Shown here: piece by piece, positions 1-5,214 of the stretch
How the letters are laid out: each line of letters begins with the position of its first letter
Position numbering within the stretch: the first letter of the stretch is position 1
Assembly: GCA_903930805.1 (NCBI GenBank)
Contig: CAIYZZ010000154.1
Location: 1 to 6,139, forward strand
Length of the DNA stretch: 6,139 nucleotides
Direction of reading: 5' to 3'
Origin: an uncultured Rhodocyclaceae bacterium
Lineage (GTDB): Bacteria > Pseudomonadota > Gammaproteobacteria > Burkholderiales > Rhodocyclaceae
Translations under genes and position numbers: made by a program
The notes under the pieces: model-generated
Told to the model about the DNA's origin: nothing
Databases searched by the model: none
The model's input: only the letters and a program-made list of their open reading frames with translations

Positions 1-2
1 CC

Positions 3-317
3 GCAACTGAACGCGACGCACTTGACGCGCTCGCCGCTGCGGGCACCCCTCCCGGCATCTCCGCCATCAGCCTGTGGGAAGCACAGATGCTGGTCGCCAA
101 GGGGCGCCTCGAACTCGACAGCCCGTTGACCCACTGGCTGCCCACGGCGGCGGCACCTGAAACGGTTTCGCTCCTGCCCATGGACGTGAGTGTGATTCTC
201 GCGCTGGACGATCTGCCCAAGGGATTTCATGGCGATCCGGCCGACCGCATCATCGTCGCCACGGCGCGTGCACATGGCCAGGCGCTGGCGACACGGCGCA
301 TTCACTCCACCACATAG
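3..317 (+). pseudogene. VapC-like PIN-domain toxin, 3' part, C-terminus truncated
   Basis: The reading frame is open from the left edge, so the true start lies outside the window. The visible 104 residues match the second half of a PIN-domain ribonuclease of VapC toxin-antitoxin modules: GISAISLWEAQMLVAKGRL, then the characteristic FHGDPADRIIVATARAHG with the conserved acidic pair DPAD. VapC toxins cleave RNA with Mg2+ held by three or four acidic residues and are silenced by a VapB partner, which would lie upstream and is not visible. In most relatives the ATARA...G...LAT segment is followed by TRD and about 15 further residues. Here it reads LATRRIHSTT and stops, so the last conserved Asp and the final strand are missing. 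The last 16 bases overlap the 3' end of the convergent methyltransferase gene. I read this as a truncated, probably inactive remnant; a naturally short variant is less likely. Confidence 0.7.
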
Positions 318-1132
318 CGCAAGCTCTTCATCCCGCCGCACAAGGTGTAGCGAATCCTTACTGGCAGCACCTCGCCCTTGCGCACCTCGCGCGGCGCGAT
401 GGGCAGGATCAGCGGATAGCTGTAGGCGTAGCTCGCGCCCAGCGTCGAGCCGTCCCAGAACGTCGTTTCACCGCTCAAACGCAGGCCGTTGAGGCGGCCT
501 TTCTTCCGCACTTCCAGCGTCAGGCGCTGATTCACTTTCCGGTCGGTGACGGGCTTGGCGAAATTGACATCGGAGATCAGCTGCTTGTCCGAAAGTGCTC
601 TGGATTTCAGCCCGGGCATGCCCGAATATTCGTAGCGCACCAAAGGGAAATCGAAGCCGTAATACGTCTCGGGGTTGTGCACCAGATCGACGAAGCTCCG
701 GTAGCGGCTGAGCAGCACGCGCGTACTTCGCTTGGCGAAGCGCAGCATGTTATTCATCGCCGGCACCTGCAGTTCCTCGACCAGTGCCGTGGCAATCATC
801 TCGCCGATGATCACATCCACCTTCTCTGGCAGAGCGACCTTGCACACGTCGCCCTGCACCAGCGTGATCTTGTCGGCCAGCCCATTGGCGCGGAAGATGC
901 CTTCGAGCGTGACGATGTTGTTGCGGTCGAACTCCACCGCATACACCCGTTTCGCCCCCCCCCGCGCTGCCAGCATCGCCAGCACCCCCGAGCCGGCGCC
1001 CATGTCCACCACCACGTCGCCGGGACGCACGGTCTTGGCGATGGCGGCGGCAAAGGCCTGTGTGCGTTCTTCGTCGATCAGGCAATTGAAGACGCCCTCG
1101 GTCATTGACCAGTAATCGTTGGGGCTTGCCAT
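302..1132 (-). CDS. PRMT-like class I SAM-dependent methyltransferase (276 aa)
   Basis: The start at 1132 (MASPNDYW) follows a good Shine-Dalgarno AGGAG nine bases upstream; a longer in-frame start at 1300 would run into the preceding gene and adds non-conserved sequence. SAM motif I is VVDMGAGSG (residues 41-49), followed by an acidic residue in YAVEFD (E67). The segment GEMIATALVEE (110-120) places Glu111 and Glu120 nine residues apart, as in the double-Glu loop that grips the arginine guanidinium in protein arginine methyltransferases. The N-terminal FNCLIDEERTQAFAAAI (15-31) also recalls PRMTs. The C-terminal half (about 150-276) is strand-rich, like the PRMT beta-barrel, with no clear THW loop. 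A protein-arginine methyltransferase role is inferred; the substrate is unknown, and another nucleophile is possible. It is the last gene of the five-gene minus-strand operon, 23 bp after the membrane-protein gene. A nine-G homopolymer on the coding strand (+ strand 955-963) encodes the RGGA just after motif I. Confidence 0.85.
   Translation of the reverse strand: MASPNDYWSMTEGVFNCLIDEERTQAFAAAIAKTVRPGDVVVDMGAGSGVLAMLAARGGAKRVYAVEFDRNNIVTLEGIFRANGLADKITLVQGDVCKVALPEKVDVIIGEMIATALVEELQVPAMNNMLRFAKRSTRVLLSRYRSFVDLVHNPETYYGFDFPLVRYEYSGMPGLKSRALSDKQLISDVNFAKPVTDRKVNQRLTLEVRKKGRLNGLRLSGETTFWDGSTLGASYAYSYPLILPIAPREVRKGEVLPVRIRYTLCGGMKSLRYVVE
955..963. repeat. C9/G9 homopolymer inside the methyltransferase gene
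   Basis: There are nine consecutive C on the + strand, so nine G in the coding strand of the PRMT-like gene. It encodes residues 57-60 (RGGA), between SAM motif I and the acidic YAVEFD motif. A one-base change would shift the frame early and destroy the enzyme. Such tracts act as contingency loci in several bacteria, but here only the tract itself is seen. Confidence 0.9.
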
Positions 1133-1155
1133 TCGTGGAGTCTCCTGCAAGAAAG

Positions 1156-1809
1156 TCAGTAAGTTGAGATTTGTTGGCAACGCCGGCAATCGGTGCCCGG
1201 AATGGCAATTGACGGACAGAACATTCTCATTGCTGCCGCACCGCAGACCGTGGCACTTTGCGCTGACGCGCCGATGGGTGCCTTGACATCGCTGCCGCAT
1301 CGATCAAGTGAAGTAACGATGTACCAAATGAGCGCACACGCTATCGCTATATTGAACACCTGGAAGGGGATAACTGCCCACCAACGCTGACCTGACGGAG
1401 ATTGCTTTCCAGCCGGGTGTGGCACCTTATCGATCGCGAATAATTTATGCAGGCAATCAAGGTTGGCGTTCTGCATGTCACGGGAATAACCTGTTCGCTT
1501 CGCGATCTGCCAATGCCAGAACAGACTGATCCCGAATATCAAGCCAATGGCCACGATACATGCAAAGGCTAATCCGGCCATCGACGGCCGAGCGGGATCA
1601 TATGCCGCCGCGAAACCGGAGATCACCAACGCATAGCCTGCGTAGGTCTGAAAGGCGACCCGCCACTCCATGTCTCTGGCGCTGAAGAAACTTCGTTCGT
1701 ACTCCTCCGCCCGCAACTTGTAGAGGTCAAATTGCCGTTGCAATTTGTCCCCGTCTTCGATACTCGGCGGCGGCTCTTGCGGCTCTTCGGGTTTGGGTGT
1801 GTCAGGCAT
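1156..1809 (-). CDS. Three-helix inner-membrane protein of unknown function (217 aa)
   Basis: I do not recognise the family by name. The start at 1809 has a strong Shine-Dalgarno (AGGAG, seven bases before the ATG). The protein has a Pro/Glu-rich N-terminus (1-20), a charged probably helical segment with LYKLRAEEYERSFFSARDMEWR (29-50), then three likely transmembrane helices at about 52-70, 78-98 and 145-167. The 99-144 loop is rich in Lys and Arg, which by the positive-inside rule puts it and the N-terminus in the cytoplasm and the tail after 168 in the periplasm. That tail (168-217) has five cysteines (C171, C189, C198, C208, C211), including a CRRC pair. It lies 36 bp after SET A and 23 bp before the PRMT-like gene, so it is very likely co-transcribed with both. 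It could anchor the soluble enzymes or be their substrate; both ideas are inference. The layout loosely resembles small-membrane effector families such as SLATT, but I cannot assign it there. Confidence 0.75.
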   Translation of the reverse strand: MPDTPKPEEPQEPPPSIEDGDKLQRQFDLYKLRAEEYERSFFSARDMEWRVAFQTYAGYALVISGFAAAYDPARPSMAGLAFACIVAIGLIFGISLFWHWQIAKRTGYSRDMQNANLDCLHKLFAIDKVPHPAGKQSPSGQRWWAVIPFQVFNIAIACALIWYIVTSLDRCGSDVKAPIGASAQSATVCGAAAMRMFCPSIAIPGTDCRRCQQISTY

Positions 1810-1845
1810 TTATCTTCTCCTTGGCAGAATTTCTTGCTCGACGTG

Positions 1846-2412
1846 TCATGTTGAGCTTGGGTCCGATGTTGTCGCTATAAGTGACAGAGGGTTTTCAAAA
1901 CTCGGCGCTGGCAAGACGGCGGCAATGTGGCGGCGCAACTCGGCGGAAAAATACTTTGCTTTGTCTGGATCATTCACCAGCATCTGCCAGTCGCGCCCCG
2001 TCACCACCCCACGACAACCCGCTGCACCACAGCGGCAGCGCATCCTGAACTTCGGATTGCTCTCGCCGAAGGCGTAATCCCAGCACAACTCCTCGCCGCG
2101 CTGGATGGCGCGCATCGCAACAAAGTCTTCGGCGGCGTTGAAGCCGACATTGGGCTGGCAGCTATGGTTCATCTGCCAGGCCACCGAGATGTAGTTGAGG
2201 TCGGCGGGGGCGAGCAAGCCTTCCGGCGTGCCGACACAGTAGCCCTTGAGCTTGCGTTTCGTGGTCGCATCGAGTGCATCGAACACCGGCCACGCCAGCA
2301 AGCGCACATCGGCGAAATGCTCGGCGGGAACGATGACGGCATCCTTGGCAAAGCGTCGCGTGGCGAAGACGCCGATTTCACCCGGCAGGATGATCGATGG
2401 TTTGATTTCAAT
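1846..2412 (-). CDS. SET-domain methyltransferase A (start uncertain, about 188 aa)
   Basis: This reading frame has clear SET hallmarks. Counting from the ATT at 2412, they are: GEIGVFATRRFAKDAVI (11-27), NHSCQPN (82-88), RAIQRGEELCWDYAF (101-115), and a post-SET CRCGAAGC (126-133). The last, with the NHSC cysteine, can hold the structural zinc. SET proteins transfer methyl groups from SAM to protein lysines; the substrate here is unknown. There is no ATG, GTG or TTG with a ribosome site at the proper domain start. The frame stays open upstream to an ATG at 2775, but that stretch is out-of-frame SET B. The only local option is an ATT overlapping the TGA of SET B (ATTGA), with no visible Shine-Dalgarno. 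Either it starts by coupling at ATT, or it is the second half of a tandem-SET protein separated from SET B by a slip in the nine-base tract at 2437-2445. Confidence 0.75.
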   Translation of the reverse strand: MEIKPSIILPGEIGVFATRRFAKDAVIVPAEHFADVRLLAWPVFDALDATTKRKLKGYCVGTPEGLLAPADLNYISVAWQMNHSCQPNVGFNAAEDFVAMRAIQRGEELCWDYAFGESNPKFRMRCRCGAAGCRGVVTGRDWQMLVNDPDKAKYFSAELRRHIAAVLPAPSFENPLSLIATTSDPSST

Positions 2413-3052
2413 GCTGACTGCCGGGTAGGTCTGCGTGGGGGGGGGAAGGGGCGGGGGAGGGGTCGCATATGGAAGCCTTTCGCTGGAAAGTCGGTGCTGG
2501 CGGGACGGCGCAGGGTGCGGTAGCAGGGCATTTGTCGATCTCATCCTGCAAATACGGCTGAAACCAGCCGCGATACTTCGCTTGCAGTTCCGCGATCCGC
2601 CAGTCGTTGTCGGTAACCACACCACGGCAGGTCGGCGCGCCGCACAGGCAGGCGAGTTTGTAGGCGGGGCCGCCTTTGGCGTGGTACAGCACCATCGCAT
2701 AGTCGATGGTGACTTGCTCGCCTTTGCGTATCGTGCGCATGGCGTGGATCGCGATCTGGCCCTTGAAGCCGGCATTGGGTTCGCAACTGTGGTTGAGGAA
2801 ATTTTCCCCGCCCCATTCCGCCGTCCGGGTGGAGCAGATCACCAGATTCCTGGCGATCTGCACGCCGTTGTCGCTCAGCTTGCCGGCGAGTCGGGATTCC
2901 TGCTCGACGGTCAGGATGTAGCCGCCGAAAATCAGCAGGCACTCGCCCGCCCGGATGGTGCGCACCGCGTACAGGCCGTCGCCGTGCGTGCCCGTGGCGC
3001 GGGATTCGACGTGGGGATGGAGCCAGTGGAATGAGTAGTCGCTATGGGTCAT
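2408..3052 (-). CDS. SET-domain methyltransferase B (214 aa as read)
   Basis: The start at 3052 lies 12 bp after the stop of the DUF2156 gene, fitting one operon; only a weak TGAGG-like ribosome site is seen. SET motifs in order are: GTHGDGLYAVRTIRAGECL (21-39), the SAM-binding NFLNHSCEPN (84-93), GEQVTIDYAM (111-120), and a post-SET CLCGAPTC (135-142) that with C90 can bind zinc. The enzyme should methylate protein lysines; the substrate is unknown. After about residue 174 the chain becomes Pro/Ala-rich and low in complexity, and it ends just past a nine-C coding tract. Removing one C would carry translation into SET A and give a 401-residue protein with two SET domains joined by a proline-rich linker. 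Part of the linker (2485-2511) is a copy of a short repeat also found at 5129-5156. The last 40 or so residues may therefore be secondarily altered. Confidence 0.85.
   Translation of the reverse strand: MTHSDYSFHWLHPHVESRATGTHGDGLYAVRTIRAGECLLIFGGYILTVEQESRLAGKLSDNGVQIARNLVICSTRTAEWGGENFLNHSCEPNAGFKGQIAIHAMRTIRKGEQVTIDYAMVLYHAKGGPAYKLACLCGAPTCRGVVTDNDWRIAELQAKYRGWFQPYLQDEIDKCPATAPCAVPPAPTFQRKASICDPSPAPSPPHADLPGSQH
2437..2445. repeat. G9/C9 homopolymer at the SET B / SET A frame junction
   Basis: There are nine consecutive G on the + strand (nine C in the SET coding strand). SET B reads the tract in one frame and ends 27 bases further on. SET A is open across the same stretch in another frame and lacks a normal start. 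With eight or eleven C the two frames join; with nine they are separate. Poly-G/C tracts of this length are known slip points in phase-variable genes, and also frequent sites of sequencing error. Confidence 0.9.
2437..2462 (+). other. G-quadruplex-forming motif
   Basis: The + strand has four runs of G (9, 4, 5 and 4 bases) separated by AA, C and A. Loops this short predict a very stable quadruplex. The G-rich strand is the template strand of the SET operon, so a folded structure would sit in the path of RNA polymerase. Its formation in the cell is inference. Confidence 0.7.
2485..2511 (+). repeat. Dispersed short repeat, copy 1
   Basis: The 25 bases at 2487-2511 match 5132-5156 at 21 positions without gaps. 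The shared core is AAAGTCGG, two variable bases, then CTGGC, G or A, and GGACGGC. This copy lies inside the tail of SET B, next to the homopolymer tract. The family is not recognised; no strong internal palindrome is seen. Confidence 0.55.
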
Positions 3053-3064
3053 CGATGGGTGGCC

Positions 3065-3961
3065 TCAGGCCTCGCTCACGGTGTATTTGTTCAGGAAGTG
3101 GCACGGCTCGTATTTCTTCTTCGAGTGGCGCAGGCCCGGCAGTCCGAGGTCTTGCTCCCAGTTGTAGTGCTTGATGCCTTTGGCCTGCAAGACCCTGGCT
3201 TCTTCCCAATAGAGGACATCGCACACGCCGGGATGAAAGGCGTTGTCGGTCTTCGAGAAATGGACGAGGGCGGTGTCGTGGCGCATCAGCTCGAACGAGG
3301 AGAACCCGACCAGGCCCGCATCGGCATACAGCGCGACGACTTCGATTGCGGCGGACAAGTGCAGGAGGCGCTCGAAGGCGCGGTATTCGTTGCTGGCGTC
3401 GGGTGCGGCGCCGTTCTTGCGCCGTGCCCAGGTCATGAATAGCGCCCGGTATTCCACCGCATCGATCAAGGCCAGGGGCTGGTGGCGGATCGCGTAGTCC
3501 GGGTAGCGGGCGGCGAACTGGCGAATCCGGTTGCGCGAGCGGCGCCCCACCCACTGGTGCATACCAGCCAGATGATCGACCGCATAGACGTAATCGCTCG
3601 CGTCATGATCCTGCATCACGGCAAAGCCGTGGGCGGCGAGACCCTGCGCGACTTCCTCCGGGATGAAGCGCAGGGCGGCAGTGTTGAATGTGGTTGTCGC
3701 CAGAGCCAGCAGGGCGCTGGCGGTTTCCGTAATGCGCTGCTGGCCGATGAAGGTGAGGAACGGGGTTTCGTTCAGATAGTCGATGAACTGCACGACGATG
3801 TTGCCGTGCAGGCGGGACAGGCGCATCGCGCCTTGCGTGTCCCACGCGTACATGTTGGTGAAGTTGAAGTCGGAATAGGGTGGGAACCCTTGTCCCGCCG
3901 CATCGATGGCGGCGCGGTCGGCAAGTTCAAGCGGCTTGAAATCTGGAAACAGGGGAATCAT
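3065..3961 (-). CDS. DUF2156 / LPG-synthase-C-like GNAT-fold transferase (298 aa)
   Basis: The start at 3961 (MIPLFPDF) gives 298 residues, the usual size of stand-alone members of this family. Longer in-frame starts (4015, 4192) would cross the operators and the divergent regulator. No clear ribosome site precedes 3961. Family marks seen are: YSDFNFTNMYAW (29-40), DYVYAVDHLAGMHQWVGRRS (123-142) with the basic RRSRNRIRQF stretch, and the C-terminal HYNWEQDLGLPGLRHSKKKY (265-284). These are hallmarks of the C-terminal domain of phosphatidylglycerol lysyltransferase (MprF-like, PF09924/DUF2156), which moves an aminoacyl group from tRNA to an acceptor. No membrane flippase part is present, so this is the soluble catalytic half only. 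Donor and acceptor are unknown. It is the first gene of the minus-strand operon, just downstream of the paired operators, and 12 bp ahead of SET B. Confidence 0.8.
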   Translation of the reverse strand: MIPLFPDFKPLELADRAAIDAAGQGFPPYSDFNFTNMYAWDTQGAMRLSRLHGNIVVQFIDYLNETPFLTFIGQQRITETASALLALATTTFNTAALRFIPEEVAQGLAAHGFAVMQDHDASDYVYAVDHLAGMHQWVGRRSRNRIRQFAARYPDYAIRHQPLALIDAVEYRALFMTWARRKNGAAPDASNEYRAFERLLHLSAAIEVVALYADAGLVGFSSFELMRHDTALVHFSKTDNAFHPGVCDVLYWEEARVLQAKGIKHYNWEQDLGLPGLRHSKKKYEPCHFLNKYTVSEA

Positions 3962-3990
3962 GCGCCGCAGCGGACCATTAAGTGAAATGA

Positions 3991-4013
3991 GATTTACGCA
4001 AATTACGTAAATC
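3991..4013. promoter_or_regulatory. Operator-like inverted repeat, site 1
   Basis: Perfect 8-bp arms GATTTACG and CGTAAATC are separated by 7 bases. The core TTACG-N7-CGTAA recurs at 4035-4051. The site lies 30 bp upstream of the DUF2156 start codon in the divergent control region. A possible -10 for the minus-strand operon, TACAAT on the minus strand (4014-4019), adjoins it. Binding by the neighbouring HTH protein is inferred. Confidence 0.65.
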
Positions 4014-4032
4014 ATTGTATCGCTTAATTGAT

Positions 4033-4053
4033 AATTACGCTGATTGCGTAATT
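4033..4053. promoter_or_regulatory. Operator-like inverted repeat, site 2
   Basis: Perfect 8-bp arms AATTACGC and GCGTAATT are separated by 5 bases. It shares the TTACG-N7-CGTAA core of site 1, and its centre (4043) is 41 bp from that of site 1 (4002), close to four helical turns. It ends 7 bp before the regulator ATG and overlaps a possible -10 (GATAAT, 4030-4035) for that gene, which suggests autorepression. Confidence 0.7.
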
Positions 4054-4060
4054 TGACGGC

Positions 4061-4477
4061 ATGACTCAAGCGAAAATCGAATTCGCCAAGCGTTTGCATG
4101 ACGCACTGGCGCGCACTGGCGTTGCGGCCAAGCCGGCCGTGATCGAACGGGAATTCAACCAGCGTTACTGGGGCAAGCCGGTGACACTGCATGCCGTGCG
4201 TTATTGGCTACGCGGCGAGAGCATTCCTACTCATGACAAGATTCTCTGTCTTGCCGAATGGCTGGGTGTGGAGCCCTCGGTGTTGCGTTATGGAGAAGGC
4301 GTGGTCGCGCGCGTGCGTGAGCGCCGCAAGACCTGGGATGAAGGCGTCGGCTATCAGGAGCGGGAGATTTTTGAGCTGTTCCTCAAGCTGCCGGTGCCGC
4401 AGCGCAAGGTGGCGCGCGAGGTGATTCTGGCACTGGCGCGGGCGAACGCGATCCTGCCAATGGAGCGCCCCGGCTGA
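4061..4477 (+). CDS. Small HTH transcriptional regulator (138 aa)
   Basis: The protein has an N-terminal helix-rich DNA-binding region of the XRE/phage-repressor kind at about 5-72: FAKRLHDALARTG, then a recognition-helix-like VTLHAVRYWLRGESIP (41-56) and a stabilising helix KILCLAEWLGVEPSVLRYG (60-78). The C-terminal part (about 95-130) is helical and may dimerise. The gene is divergent from the five-gene methyltransferase operon and shares with it a 99-bp control region with two matching inverted repeats, one just ahead of its own ATG. The likely role is to repress itself and the operon. No good Shine-Dalgarno precedes the ATG; a leaderless or weakly translated message is possible. The ligand or inducing signal is unknown. 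The broken dinD follows after 37 bp. Confidence 0.8.
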   Translation: MTQAKIEFAKRLHDALARTGVAAKPAVIEREFNQRYWGKPVTLHAVRYWLRGESIPTHDKILCLAEWLGVEPSVLRYGEGVVARVRERRKTWDEGVGYQEREIFELFLKLPVPQRKVAREVILALARANAILPMERPG

Positions 4478-4492
4478 AATAGAATCGGCGGG

Positions 4493-4502
4493 TATCCGGA
4501 TA
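4493..4502. promoter_or_regulatory. Palindrome in the dinD leader
   Basis: TATCCGGATA is a perfect 10-bp palindrome 12 bp before the dinD ATG, just downstream of a possible -10 (TAGAAT, 4480-4485). It does not fit the LexA box pattern CTG-N10-CAG. It may be an operator or chance; the evidence is weak. Confidence 0.25.
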
Positions 4503-4514
4503 GAAGGACTCGCC

Positions 4515-5115
4515 ATGCCAGACAAAAAAATAGCCGCGCAGCATCACGCCACTTTCGAGAACATTCGTCATATCGACGCGGAGGGCAACGAATACTGGCT
4601 GGCCAGACAGATTGCCAAGGTGCTCGAATATTCAGAATTTCGGCACTTCCAGCCTGTGATCGAACGGGCACGCGAGGCTTGTCTGAACAGTGCGCAACCT
4701 GTCGTCGACCATTTCGAGGATGTGCTCGCAATGGTCGACATCGGTTCCGGTGCGAAGCGCGAGGTCGCCGATGTGCGCCTTTCCCGTTACGCCTGCTACC
4801 TGATCGTACAGAACGGCGATCCATCCAAGCCCGTGATCGCCAATGGTCAAACCTATTTCGCCATGCAGACACGACGGCAGGAACTGGCCGACGACGAGAA
4901 GTTCGCGCGGCTTCCGTGCTACGCAGACCGAGGAGAAGCTGAAGCGCGACAAGGTGCGCGGCAAGCAGAACGCCAACCAGACCCACTTCGAGGTGGGGAA
5001 GAAGGTGCGCCAGACGATTCGCGAACTGGGCGGCACTATGCCGGAAGCCTTGCCGACACCGGAGGCAAGCATCAAACAGATCGAAAGCGCCAAGAAGAAG
5101 TTGGCGAAGAAGTAG
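4515..5115 (+). pseudogene. dinD: dinD, broken by an internal deletion and frameshift
   Basis: The start at 4515 has a fair Shine-Dalgarno (AAGGA). Residues 13-132 match the N-terminal half of DNA-damage-inducible protein D almost end to end: FENIRHIDAEGNEYWLARQI, EYSEFRHFQPVIERAREAC, LSRYACYLIVQNGDPSKPVI, and AMQTRRQELADDEKFAR. In E. coli DinD, from memory about 274 residues, the next 80 or so residues contain KQLVEAA and the FQNHGYQGLYGG block. These are absent here. The sequence jumps, near 4908-4912 and in another frame, straight to GFRATQTEEKLKRDKVRGKQ and ends ...TIRELGGTMPEALPTPEASI...KK at 5115. The original frame instead runs on to 5192 with unrelated residues. DinD is known in E. 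coli as an SOS protein affecting RecA filaments; this copy is very likely non-functional. No SOS box is seen upstream. Confidence 0.85.
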
Positions 5116-5128
5116 CCGTGGCCGGCAT

Positions 5129-5156
5129 GGAAAAGTCGGCTCTGGCAGGACGGCAC
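5129..5156 (+). repeat. Dispersed short repeat, copy 2
   Basis: This is the second copy of the element at 2485-2511 (21 of 25 bases identical in the ungapped core, with one extra A at the left). It lies between the dinD remnant and the toxin-antitoxin promoter, outside any gene I accept. Confidence 0.55.
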
Positions 5157-5159
5157 CTA

Positions 5160-5207
5160 TTGTTTTCGTGTGGCATATTGACGTACACTTAGCCAAATAG
5201 ATAGGAG
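5160..5207 (+). promoter_or_regulatory. Probable tacAT promoter and ribosome site
   Basis: Between the dinD remnant and tacA there is a possible -35 TTGTTT (5160-5165) with a -10 TACACT (5184-5189) at 18-bp spacing, and an overlapping TTGACG (5178-5183). AGGAG at 5203-5207 is an ideal Shine-Dalgarno seven bases before the tacA ATG. TA modules of this family usually bind their own promoter, but no clean operator palindrome is evident. Confidence 0.4.
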
Positions 5208-5214
5208 CCACCCC

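Noticed and set aside
1133..1300. Longer N-terminus for the PRMT-like protein (start 1300)
   Set aside because: It overlaps the end of the membrane-protein gene by about 145 bp, has no family-like residues, and a strong ribosome site precedes 1132.
2413..2775. SET A starting at the ATG at 2775
   Set aside because: That stretch is SET B read out of frame: Arg/Pro/Ser-rich with no domain features.
1927..3034. Long + strand open frames opposite the SET genes (1927-2523, 2435-3034)
   Set aside because: They are antisense shadows in GC-rich DNA with no recognisable motif and no ribosome site, while the minus strand has clear SET motifs.
3962..4192. Longer N-terminus for the DUF2156 protein (start 4015 or 4192)
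   Set aside because: It would run through the paired operators and into the divergent regulator; the family-like sequence begins at 3961.
4478..4514. LexA/SOS box ahead of dinD
   Set aside because: No CTG-N10-CAG pattern is present in the leader; only an unrelated TATCCGGATA palindrome is seen.
5116..5192. Tail of the 225-codon frame beyond the dinD junction as real protein
   Set aside because: After residue 132 it is an out-of-frame reading of conserved DinD C-terminal sequence.
4354..5211. Minus-strand open frame of 285 codons across the regulator and dinD
   Set aside because: The composition is an Arg/Ser/Leu-rich shadow; the opposite strand encodes recognisable HTH and DinD sequence.
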